Origin: Herpetomonas samuelpessoai
Lineage: Eukaryota; Euglenozoa; Kinetoplastea; Trypanosomatida; Trypanosomatidae
Direction of reading: 5' to 3'
NCBI GenBank assembly: GCA_030849835.1
Contig: JASAOC010002120.1
Location: 124,001-188,000, forward strand
Length of the DNA: 64,000 nucleotides
Below, piece after piece: positions 30,068-39,024 of this stretch. The notes beneath the pieces were generated by a model. That model made no database searches, was not told the DNA's origin, and was given only the letters and a program-made list of their open reading frames with translations. Position 1 is the stretch's first letter. Every line of letters starts with the position of its first letter. The position numbers were made by a program, and so were the translations under genes.

Positions 30068-31459
30068 CTAGTGATAGTTGTTTCGATAAAAGCGAGCGAA
30101 GACGCGGTCACCATGGGCCTGAATGGACTTCTCCAGCGTGCGGCGCAGCGGGCCAGCCCGTGTTTCCATGGCATTCTCAACCGCGCCCGACTCATTCGTC
30201 TCCGAGTGCAATGCGCCACCGGGAGCATTGGAGCCGCCGCTGCCCGCCGCGACTGTCTGCAGCTGCGCACCATCGCTGGTCACCCAGCTGCCGGGTGCGG
30301 TGAAGTCTTCGTAGTGCTTTTCGTATTTGTGCTGCGCAATTTTGAGCTTCTCCATTTCGACAATGTTGCGAAATCCATCCAGGCCGTACTGTGGCGCAAA
30401 GAGAGCCGCGTACCGCATCTCGTACGTCGACGCGCTTGGCTGCAACAAGGACTCCTTGAAGCGAATAAACTCCTCGACGCTGTATTCTGGGCGGAACCAA
30501 TAGGGCTGGCGCAGGACATGGACCCCTTGGTTGTAGTGCAGCATCTCTTGCAGGACGTGCTCGCTCACCGAGTCAGCGATGCGCTCCACATGGAAGCGGA
30601 AGCGGTTGTGGATGCCAGTGCGCAGGTCCATGCAACACGCCGCCGCCGCCGTGCCAATATTGGGAGCGTCAGGTTTCACGGGGTTGAGCACATGAAAACC
30701 TTGCACGCTATAGTCCCCGAAAGGCAGAAGGAGGACGTCTTTTACGGTGATGTCGTACGACCTGAGAATATCCCGCGTTGGCGTGTCGTCCTCGATTGTC
30801 CAGTGATTCACGAACTTCTCCACCAGCTGGTCGCGAGGAACATCCAGTGGCAGCTCGGCTGCGGAGAGGGTCAGCTCATGAATGGCATCCAAGATATCGT
30901 CATCCGTGGTGGCCTCGTACGTGGCCACGTTGTAGGACACAAGGCAGAAGGTCTCTGGGGTGTAGGACTCCAAGCAAACGAGGCCAAAACTACCAAATCC
31001 AATCTCAATATCCAACCAGTCCTCCAGCAGCTTCGTGGCCAAATTGATATCCCCTTTGGCCTCCACCACCGCGCGGATCGCGTCCTCCTCTCGCACGCCG
31101 TAACGACCACACAGCAAACGCACGGTGCGCGCATTGACACACAGCAGAGGGTGGGTGCCCTCTGGCATGAGCTCTCCAAGCCGGCCGGGGAGCTCCACGC
31201 GAGGCATAGGCTTATAGAAGGCGACCCGGTTGCGCATGATACCGAACGAGTCGCCAGGAATGTTCACCTCTGCCTCGTCCTCCCCTGGAGCAGCGTCAGA
31301 GGTGCGGAGCTCCGTGAGTAGTTCGCGCGGCGGCAGCTCTTGGTTTAGGTGGTTCATCTCCTCTTCGGTAACATCCCGACGCGGTTCCACGTACCCTCGC
31401 CGCGTCGCTCCCGCGGCCGGCAGCACACAGCGCCGGCCCAAGCCGAGCAGCCTACGCAT
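30068..31459 (-). CDS. Probable mitochondrial protein, divergent elongation factor Ts-like
   Basis: A 463-residue protein. The first 25 residues (MRRLLGLGRRCVLPAAGATR) are basic and lack acids, as in a mitochondrial presequence. Residues about 112-150 read as a UBA-like three-helix unit (VRLLCGRYGVREEDAIRAVV, EAKGDINLATKLLEDWL), which in EF-Ts binds EF-Tu. This is followed by GSFGLVCLES and a dimerisation-domain-like stretch (YNVATYEATTDDDILDAIHE) that sits where EF-Ts has its CETDFVAR region, though that signature is degenerate here. The C-terminal half has no recognised motif except a helical KLKIAQHKYEKHYEDF. EF-Ts recycles EF-Tu in organellar translation. The alternative is a kinetoplastid-specific mitoribosome or assembly protein with a UBA-like fold. 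Confidence 0.8.
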   Translation of the reverse strand: MRRLLGLGRRCVLPAAGATRRGYVEPRRDVTEEEMNHLNQELPPRELLTELRTSDAAPGEDEAEVNIPGDSFGIMRNRVAFYKPMPRVELPGRLGELMPEGTHPLLCVNARTVRLLCGRYGVREEDAIRAVVEAKGDINLATKLLEDWLDIEIGFGSFGLVCLESYTPETFCLVSYNVATYEATTDDDILDAIHELTLSAAELPLDVPRDQLVEKFVNHWTIEDDTPTRDILRSYDITVKDVLLLPFGDYSVQGFHVLNPVKPDAPNIGTAAAACCMDLRTGIHNRFRFHVERIADSVSEHVLQEMLHYNQGVHVLRQPYWFRPEYSVEEFIRFKESLLQPSASTYEMRYAALFAPQYGLDGFRNIVEMEKLKIAQHKYEKHYEDFTAPGSWVTSDGAQLQTVAAGSGGSNAPGGALHSETNESGAVENAMETRAGPLRRTLEKSIQAHGDRVFARFYRNNYH

Positions 31460-32230
31460 GCGATGCGTCTGTGTGTCGCTCGGGTCACGGCAGGCTTACG
31501 AGGATCCTCTTTTAGATGTCTCAAGGCACCGCCGTCGCCACAGTGTAGGTGAAGTGAAGTAAATACTTTCTGTGCTTTGGATTGAGGAAGATGTGTGTGA
31601 GGGGAAACGGTCAAGAGGCATGTTCTCTGCGCCGCCCGTTCGCAGTACATCGCATAGTTTCGTCGTAGGACAGTTCGCTGACAACGGTCAAGCTTTCGTA
31701 TCGAACAGAGGTCCTTCATTTTCTGTTTCTCCACACGGACGGTCTCTCGTAGGCGGAGAATGCATCGCTTTAAAAAGAGAAGAAAAAAAGACGCCACACA
31801 TTCGCTCATCTGCATGTGTTGTGTTGCAAAAGTGTGTCAGTAAGCCACACTTTTCGTTGATTTCCTCTCCCTATTTCCCCTTAACGCGTCCCCACAGCAC
31901 CACCGTTACGCATGACATACTGTGTTCTTTCGTTTTTGTTCCTCAAGGTCGTCGATGATACGGCAGCGATGCTTCCGTGCCTCGGTGGCTTGACGCAGTC
32001 CGGTCTGCTGTCAAAGCCTGCAGGAGCACAACGATTTCGGATGGCAAAACCTTGTGGAGAAGAGTAAACATATCGAGCCGAGTGACGACAGAGGGGCAAC
32101 AGTAAGATTTTCACGAAGAGTACAGTTTGTATAGAAGAAACAAAAGAGAATAATATAGAAACAGAAAACCACTAAACTGCCAACAAAGTCATGAGACGGT
32201 CAATCGCTGACAGATGCCGATGATTTCAGA
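31460..32230. other. Intergenic region without a gene
   Basis: About 0.77 kb. A minus-strand frame at 31496-31815 has no domain-like pattern. Nothing else is seen. Confidence 0.5.
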
Positions 32231-33244
32231 TTACTTGAAGCCCTTGAAGAGCACCTTGATGGAAGACTCCTTGACGGAAATCTCACCTGTGGTAGCGTTG
32301 CGTGTCAAATCAAACGCCACGACGGCGCAGTTCTGCATCTTGCTTTTCTTTGCCACGTGCGAAGAGGACGCTGGGAGAAAGCGGCGGAAGAAGTTGCGGA
32401 AGTACCCGCTATGGCCCACAACAATAACCTCCTTGAGGTCTCCGTTGCCATTGGCTGACTTGGAGGCGGGCACGAGGCTGTCTGCGCCCGCACCCCCAAA
32501 GAGGTGGAGAAGGAACTGGTCCATGCGTTTGTAGACATCGACGCCAATGACCTTCCCGCCGTTGTTGAGACAGGGGTCAAAGGCAAGGTGCAGCTTGGTT
32601 GGATCCTGAATGGAACCAAGCTTCACAGGGGCCAGCTTGTGTGGTTCGGTCGATAAGGTCTGCGCGTCAATGTTGCGAGAGCCTTCCTGCAGCGAAGAAT
32701 CCACGACGATGCGCTCCTTGTTTGTGTTCAGCCGTGGCGCCACACCAGTGAGGGCTGTCTCCATCGCGCGGCGCAGGTTACTGGAGACCACCACGGAGGT
32801 GTTAGGGTCGAAGGAAACTTTGCCGTTGGCAGAGCGGAAAAACGTGGCGAGCTCATTCGCCTCCTTTGCGCCTTTGGCACTGAGGGGGGAGTCGATAATC
32901 ACGGAGCCGAAGGGCTCGGTGAAGAAGTCAAGGAACTCGCGCAGCATTCCTTGCACGGCACGCTTTGGCCAACCGAGGCCAAACGAGTTAAAGATGGAGT
33001 TCCAGACAGACTGGCCATGGCGGATGAAGACGACGCGGATGGTGCGCTCCCCTCCTTGGTAGTCGCCCACCGTGTCCATGCGGAGGCTGTTGCTTCCCTT
33101 GTAAGCGCTTGGTAGGTCCTTGGCCTTGGCCATGAACTTGGCGCCCTCAGCGTACATGCGCATCTTCATGAGGGCAATCTGCCCGGCAGGTGTGGCCACC
33201 ACCACCACAGCGAGCACCAGAGCCACTACCATCCAGAAAAACAT
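32231..33244 (-). CDS. Membrane-anchored histidine phosphatase (phosphoglycerate mutase-like)
   Basis: A 337-residue protein. Residues 2-20 (FFWMVVALVLAVVVVATPA) form an N-terminal signal anchor. The branch-1 histidine-phosphatase core starts with VVFIRHGQSVWN, with RHG at 75-77, where the His is phosphorylated during catalysis. It continues with DSPLSAKGAKEANELA, VVSSNLRRAMETA and the second catalytic His in VVVGHSGYFRNFFRRF, near residue 276. An insertion of about 30 residues follows the RHG motif. The long WNSIFNSFGLGWPK insertion and the anchor argue against glycolytic mutase and for a protein or small-molecule phosphatase on an organelle membrane. The substrate is not deducible. Confidence 0.9.
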   Translation of the reverse strand: MFFWMVVALVLAVVVVATPAGQIALMKMRMYAEGAKFMAKAKDLPSAYKGSNSLRMDTVGDYQGGERTIRVVFIRHGQSVWNSIFNSFGLGWPKRAVQGMLREFLDFFTEPFGSVIIDSPLSAKGAKEANELATFFRSANGKVSFDPNTSVVVSSNLRRAMETALTGVAPRLNTNKERIVVDSSLQEGSRNIDAQTLSTEPHKLAPVKLGSIQDPTKLHLAFDPCLNNGGKVIGVDVYKRMDQFLLHLFGGAGADSLVPASKSANGNGDLKEVIVVGHSGYFRNFFRRFLPASSSHVAKKSKMQNCAVVAFDLTRNATTGEISVKESSIKVLFKGFK

Positions 33245-34144
33245 CTAGGAAGGGGAGTGGAAACACGGTAGCCCAGTTTTGGGGGGGGGAGATTCAGATA
33301 TCTCTACTTCTAACGACGACAAAGGAACAGTCACGCGTAGCGGAGAAATGAAAAGACGGTTGAGGAAACAGGTAAGAACGACGCTTACTTAATGCAGAGA
33401 AGCAACAAGTGCCCACACTCGCTGATACTCCAACGCTTGACAAGAATTCAAAGTACAACCTTTTTCTTTTCTTTGACGTTGTAAGGGCAAGAAAACAATA
33501 AAACGAAGGATGGATAGCATGAGAAGGATATTTCTGATTTCTTACCGTTTGAAAGACAGTGAAAGCACGTGTGCCTAGAGACGGGAGTCGTCGCACCAAT
33601 ATCTTCCTCCATGAGAGCCACGTGATGCACCACACCGTCTCTCCCCGTACATGGTGTTTCTTTGCAATCTGTGAGACGCAGCACTCAGTACATTTCAAAC
33701 GTATGTTTTTCTTGTGGTTCCTATCTCGCCCTCACACGCCCAGTGACAAGAGCGGGTCCTCTCTTTTCTGGTATAACGGACGATTGATTTTGGTTCAAGT
33801 GCGGCTCGTCCGCACAGAAGAGTATACAGCAACGAAGCAACCGGGTGCTCTGGGCGCTAGGGAATACATAACACACAAGAGTTCTGTGACGCTTTCGCAG
33901 AAGCGTCCTTGCCGCCGATGGGTGTTCGCCCAAGAGGCGCCCACGTAGCAGGGCCAAGGGTCAGAAAAATAATAATATACGAGAGCACCCCAAGCTTCTG
34001 GATATGCAAGAGCATACCTCCGCGAGCCCACCAACGACCAGTGAGGGAGCAGTCTGTCAAGCACAGTAGGTCGCCTGAACGATGTCAAGCGTTCGCGGTC
34101 ACCTTCTTTGTGGTGCTTTCATTAGAGAGGAGACCTGAAGAAGC
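33245..34144. other. Intergenic region without a gene
   Basis: About 0.9 kb with a G9 run at 33281-33289 near the start codon side. No coding pattern. Confidence 0.5.
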
Positions 34145-35011
34145 TCAGAGAGAAAAGAGCATGTCCGAGTCCTCCAGCGTATGCCACACCTGATGTCCAG
34201 AAGGATCTGTTTTAAGACGCTTAACTGGGGTCTCGCGCACCGTAAGGTTGGCCCCCATCAATTCACAGAGCAATCTCGACGCGAGGACAACATCGTAGTG
34301 ACAGGGTGACGCCTCAATGGTGGCCACCAAGGGCAGATGGCGCCGCGGGTCGCAGATCATGTGCAGCGTCGTGGACCGGTAGACGTTGTACCGGGGACAG
34401 AAGGAGCCCCCTGCGTAATTGGCGGTCACCTCCAAGTAACCGTGTGCCGTATTGCGCGTGCACTCGTACTGCGCGTCCCCTGTGAGATGGCCTTTCGGCA
34501 AGTCGCCTCCTTCGCGAATGCGCGTTGGTACGGTGGTGGGGGGAGCCGACGTGTAGGCGATTTCGGAGTCCGTCACAACCGAAGTACCGTCGTCTGCGAG
34601 CCCCGTCCAATGGCGTTGAAGCCCTAGAAAGTACTCCCGCTCCACGCGGTTGCCCTGCAGCGTGAACTGCCGGATCCACCGGCCAGGGCACACCTCGACC
34701 TGCCAATAGTTGGACGTCAGTGGCACCACACAGCCACGCGCATTCGCAAAGGGCATGAGGGCACTTGTCACGTGAGACTGCCACGCTTCCAGCTCCGTCG
34801 CCGCAACCCTCGCGGCGGCCTCAGGGCATGTCAGGTTTTCGAGAGCGAATAAGTGCGGCGAATAGCCTTGGTGACCCGCCGTGTTCAAGGTGTGTTCATC
34901 GGCGGGCAGACGATCCCGAGGGGCAATGGTGACGTGCACCTGAGCCGCCACAGGGCGAGGTACCGCGTTGAGCAGCGCGATCCAGCAAAACAGAAAAAGG
35001 AGGCATTTCAT
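34145..35011 (-). CDS. OS-9-like ER lectin with an MRH domain
   Basis: A 288-residue secretory protein. The ATG at 35011 starts a classic signal peptide (MKCLLFLFCWIALLNAVPRP). An upstream in-frame ATG at 35041 would add ten residues before it. The MRH (mannose-6-phosphate receptor homology) domain spans about 94-250: NYWQVEVCPGRWIRQF, EREYFLG, YECTRNTAHGYLEVTANYAG, TLHMICDPR and IEASPCHYDV. The four sugar-contacting positions of OS-9 appear to be present as Gln115, Arg212, Glu233 and Tyr239, while the WW pair is YW at 102-103. This predicts recognition of trimmed N-glycans in ER-associated degradation. Glucosidase II beta is less likely because its N-terminal cysteine-rich and helical domains are missing. 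No C-terminal KDEL-type signal is seen. Confidence 0.85.
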   Translation of the reverse strand: MKCLLFLFCWIALLNAVPRPVAAQVHVTIAPRDRLPADEHTLNTAGHQGYSPHLFALENLTCPEAAARVAATELEAWQSHVTSALMPFANARGCVVPLTSNYWQVEVCPGRWIRQFTLQGNRVEREYFLGLQRHWTGLADDGTSVVTDSEIAYTSAPPTTVPTRIREGGDLPKGHLTGDAQYECTRNTAHGYLEVTANYAGGSFCPRYNVYRSTTLHMICDPRRHLPLVATIEASPCHYDVVLASRLLCELMGANLTVRETPVKRLKTDPSGHQVWHTLEDSDMLFSL

Positions 35012-36916
35012 GGCAAGCGGATGTGCATGAAGACCGGACACGATGGGTAAGTCAAACGACAGGGAAACGTCTGGTGAATGTCCAATGCGTCAGAGGGGCG
35101 CCTCACATGCACAAAGGAAGTGCTAAGAGGCTAGGATGGAAACCCCCACTGAGGAGACTCAGTACCGCAAAGGGAAAAAAGCAGCAATCTGGGAGAACAA
35201 AGTAATCAGAAAAACTCACACTACAATGACGTTTGTGAAGGCTAGTAGCGTAGGGAAAAGAAAAAAAAAGATACCAGCGGCAGTGAGAAGGGATAGAAAG
35301 AAACGTGTTTGGTTAGCGTTGAGCATAGCGTTGCCATCGCGTTAATTGACGGTTATGCCGAGTAGCAATATTGTCCATGTGTCTGGGTGGTAAGAAACGC
35401 CCAACTAGCCAGTGTGTGCTATGTGCGTTTCTGTTCAGTCGTGCGATGCCTGCCATCACTCCTTTTTTTCCCCCCGCTGCCGTCGGCAACGCGCTCGGTG
35501 CCTCGTGCAACTACGTCCTAGGCTTCCGGGAAGGGAGTAACAGGGAGCGCCCCCAATGGTGACCGAAGAGATCAACGCACTGCACACTTCTCTCAAGCGC
35601 GAAAGAACAGTACAAACGGCCTGATGCGATGCGAATCTTCCCTATTGTTTTTCTTGGTTGGTGTGTCGCTGTTGATGGATAACCTCATTCAGAGTCGTAG
35701 GACCTCAGCTCGAGGCGTGTAACACAAGAGAATACACAGGAAAACCCCGAAGCAGCCTGTAACGACGGTCGTGGACGAATTCAGCCTATCAAGGAAGATG
35801 GCTGCTGCTTCGACTAGGCGTAAGACCTTGAACAGCGGATGGGGAATGTCTTGAAAGAAAGAATAATGAATAATGAGACAGAAAAGAGAGAAAAACAAAA
35901 GCGCCCACACAGGGCGAGCAGAGGCGAACACTCTGAAAGAACCAAGGAAGGCCTGACACGGACTGTGTCGCGGTGCAATACAAAGAGGTGGAACGGGTGC
36001 GGTCGTGGCAATAAGCACACCGAGAGGAGGCGTGCGAGAGAAAGGGCAGGACGAAGACGGTAAGAAAACACAACTAAGCGAAGGAGGGGTCATCATGCAT
36101 CACAACGACGGAAAACGTAACGAAGCAAAAAAAAAAAAAAAGGAGTCGGTGAAGATCATGACCAAGCACCGTCGTCAAACTGCATTGGGCTCCTCCTGTT
36201 TGCTTGTTTGACCACTCCACGATAACTATAGCGGTTGGGTACCCAGCTAGGTGCTGCGCAGAAAGTTTCAAATGGCAACGTGAAAGACAGAATCTTCGTA
36301 GGAACTGGTAGGGAGCGCGCCGCCAGGGGGCCGACTCCCTCTGTTCATTTCGGGAAAAAAAAAAGACGGAGAGCTGCTTGTCCATTGCCCACCACCACGC
36401 AATCGCTGGGGTAGCGGTGCCATGGAGTTTCACGCTGCGTCACCGCTCAGTCGTGTGCGTCCGTTGCGAGGCACGGACCAGCCAAGAGCGCAGAAAAAGA
36501 GGAGACAGAGGAGACGGCTGCGGTAAACACGACGAGAATAGATCCTTCTCACGACATACGAAACGAAAACACACAAAAACTTGAAATGAACCTGAAGTAA
36601 ACAAAGAAGCAAGAGAGAGAGATGATAGAGAGTGATAAATAACAGAAGAAGAAAAAAAAAAGGTACAATGATGAGGTAGCAAAAATGGAGGGCGTTTGTC
36701 AGCGAAGACCGAAGCGAAAAGACAAGCGTATGACTGATGTTGAACAAGCAGAAGGAGAAAGAGAAATCCGATAGTAAACAGAATGACGAAGTCAGCGGAG
36801 GTAATCGAAAAGAGAAAAAGAAAAATGAGAGCTAAATGTGGGCCGTCTTCTTTGGTATTCTCCTACGCACATTCTCTCTCTCTCTCGCACAGAGAGGAGG
36901 ACCGTTCCCGCATCTC
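35012..36916. other. Long intergenic region without a gene
   Basis: About 1.9 kb. It contains an A15 run at 36127-36141 and purine-rich plus-strand sequence near 35860-36070 and 36600-36840, which is pyrimidine-rich on the coding strand. A run of CT dinucleotides lies near 36873-36888. No supported gene. Confidence 0.55.
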
Positions 36917-38134
36917 TTATGCCTTCTGCTTGGAGTACTTCTTCTTGAGCGTCTCCATGAGCTTCGCAGTGGGCACGTACATGCCGTGGAGGGGCAGCAG
37001 CTCTCCCAGAAGCAGGCAGTCCTCTGTCCAGTTCGACATAGCCATCTGCAGCCCGGGCAGATCGCTGGACTTGAGGTGTGCCGCGATAATAGTGAGATCG
37101 CACTTCTTATCCTCGTGCGCGTAAACGACGTGGGTGGCCTCGGTCTTGAGAGTCTCCTCAATGTTGGCGCCTGCCTTCACAATCTTCGCACCGCAGGCCG
37201 TGAGGGCCTTGGCAACGGTAGGCTGCTTCTCCAGCGCAGGGGATAGGACTATGGTGCAGCCGCTGAAGAGGAACTTGTCAATCTTGTTGTACTGCTGCTG
37301 GGAGGCGATGAGCTCGATGGAGGCGGACGTCTTACGGGCCTCAATCTCATCCGCGTCCTTGTCCTCCACCACCTTGTTCTTACCAGAAGCGCACGCGACA
37401 ACGGCATCGTAGACGTCCACGTTGGTGTACTGCGGGGGGTCCACATCAAAGAAGGGGGGGATGTTCACATCCATGCCGGCGGGCAGGTCGACGTCCTTGA
37501 TGGAGATGCCCTTGCCGGAGATGGCCTTGAGGGAGACGGTGCTGGTCTGCTTCTTCACCACGGGGAAGGAGGTAGGGATCGCGTACTCGCTCTTGTTGAG
37601 CAGGTAGTACGGGTGCTGGTGGTGAGGAAGCTCGGCGCCACGGACGGTGGGGTTGGCCACTGCCGGAATGGAGTTCAGACGATACAGGGAAGGGTGAATC
37701 TGGCGGGACTGCAGGAGGGAGTCGAGCATCCAGGTGATGGGCACCGCGGGGATGTGGGTGTACTTGTCCACACACGCGCGGCACTTCTCACTGCGCTCGT
37801 AGCCCGGGCGGTAGAGGAGCAAGTTGACCGTGGTAGGGTCGAACTTGGCGATGCAGACGGCACCGTGGCGCTCTGCCATGCGCCACTCGACAGAGTGGCT
37901 GGGGTGAACCAGGGTGCGGGGGATAATACCGTTGAAGTGGATGGTGTAGCCAGCAAAGATTTGAGGAATCCCACGGCGGTCCATCGGTCGGGAGTAGAGG
38001 CACATTTGGCAGTACGTCGCATCCTTTGGCTGGTCAACGCCGCAGATGGTGCAAGTCCAGCCATCGGAGGCGGCGCCGGCCATCATCGTGGCATCAAGAG
38101 GGTCACGGGCGGTCTCACCAAGAGGGTCAGACAT
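36917..38134 (-). CDS. Zinc-finger (RanBP2-like) protein with two BRCT-like domains
   Basis: A 405-residue protein. Residues 26-45 (WTCTICGVDQPKDATYCQMC) form a RanBP2-type zinc ribbon with Cys28, Cys31, Cys42 and Cys45. The usual Asn four residues after the second Cys is Gln35. A first BRCT-like unit spans about 58-150 (AGYTIHFNGI, HSVEWRMAERHGAVC, VDKYTHIPAVPITWMLDSLL). A second, clearer BRCT spans about 295-395 (FLFSGCTIVLSP, VAKALTACGAKIVKAG, ATHVVYAHED, MSNWTEDCLLLGELL). The order ZnF-BRCT-linker-BRCT suggests a nuclear phosphopeptide-binding or scaffolding protein in DNA repair or chromosome segregation. I do not know a characterised kinetoplastid protein with this exact layout. Confidence 0.85.
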   Translation of the reverse strand: MSDPLGETARDPLDATMMAGAASDGWTCTICGVDQPKDATYCQMCLYSRPMDRRGIPQIFAGYTIHFNGIIPRTLVHPSHSVEWRMAERHGAVCIAKFDPTTVNLLLYRPGYERSEKCRACVDKYTHIPAVPITWMLDSLLQSRQIHPSLYRLNSIPAVANPTVRGAELPHHQHPYYLLNKSEYAIPTSFPVVKKQTSTVSLKAISGKGISIKDVDLPAGMDVNIPPFFDVDPPQYTNVDVYDAVVACASGKNKVVEDKDADEIEARKTSASIELIASQQQYNKIDKFLFSGCTIVLSPALEKQPTVAKALTACGAKIVKAGANIEETLKTEATHVVYAHEDKKCDLTIIAAHLKSSDLPGLQMAMSNWTEDCLLLGELLPLHGMYVPTAKLMETLKKKYSKQKA

Positions 38135-38209
38135 GGTGCTGGGGTTGGTTGTCGAACTGGTGGCGGTGTTGTGTTTAGGGTGGAAGCCCAGGCGGATCTA
38201 CGGAAACAG

Positions 38210-38270
38210 CTAGTGAAACAAAAGTGATAGAAAAGACAAAAGAGAGTGAGAACTGGGGAGAGAGAGAGCG
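38210..38270 (-). promoter_or_regulatory. Polypyrimidine tract and AG, candidate trans-splice acceptor of the ZnF-BRCT gene
   Basis: On the coding strand a CT-rich tract (complement of about 38214-38262) is followed by the AG at complement 38210-38211, 76 nt above the ATG at 38134. Tract length, order and distance all fit a kinetoplastid spliced-leader acceptor. Confidence 0.5.
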
Positions 38271-39024
38271 GGGTAAAACGAAATGTATTCTGAAAAAAAA
38301 GCGAAGAAATCGAGCTGCTAGTTCAGGATGTGTAACGGTGTAATAATATTCTTCTTTTCCACATGAATGAGAAGGTTTCAGGCAACAGCACAGAGGGAAA
38401 GAGGGATAGTAACGTTTATTCCTACAGCCACATACGGCATCAGGCATTAGAAGCGTTCCACAAGGAAGACGACAGGCGCAACGAGCGCATGATTCGCTTA
38501 CAAGCACTTACTGAGGATGTAACGTAGGAAAAAGCCTTCTAGCGGATTCCAAAGCGACGCATCATTCTGCTGCGGCAACGACAGTTCTGCGGAACTCAAC
38601 TTTCCTTTTCTCATGTCTGACAAGTTCCGACACTGATTCATTTTGTCTTTGGTTTCGCTGTTTTCGTCGAGTGAATCATGCCATGAACGCAAAAAACGCG
38701 CAGAGCGTCTCCTACTCGGCTCGCTAGAGGACGAGTGTTGTACAAGGAGAAAGTGAAGAAGAAAATCAGAAGAGACGACGTCTCGTTGTAGACGCGGCTA
38801 GATTATACATTACATCTGAAACATTGGATGCCAAGGACAAAGCGGAAGAAATATAAGTGAGGTGAGGAAAATGAAAAAGCGTTGCAAAGAAGAAGAAGAA
38901 GAGACGCAGCACGAGTTTCGATCAAGCAACGGAATGTCCAGAATTGCCAGTTGGAACAAAAACGAGACGGACCCAAGAGAAACCCGTTGCCAGTGACCAC
39001 GCCTATGTGAGACCGTCGGTGTGG
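38271..39024. other. Intergenic region without a gene
   Basis: About 0.75 kb, AT-rich, with a purine-rich plus-strand patch near 38744-38782 and 38845-38908. Nothing coding is seen. Confidence 0.5.
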
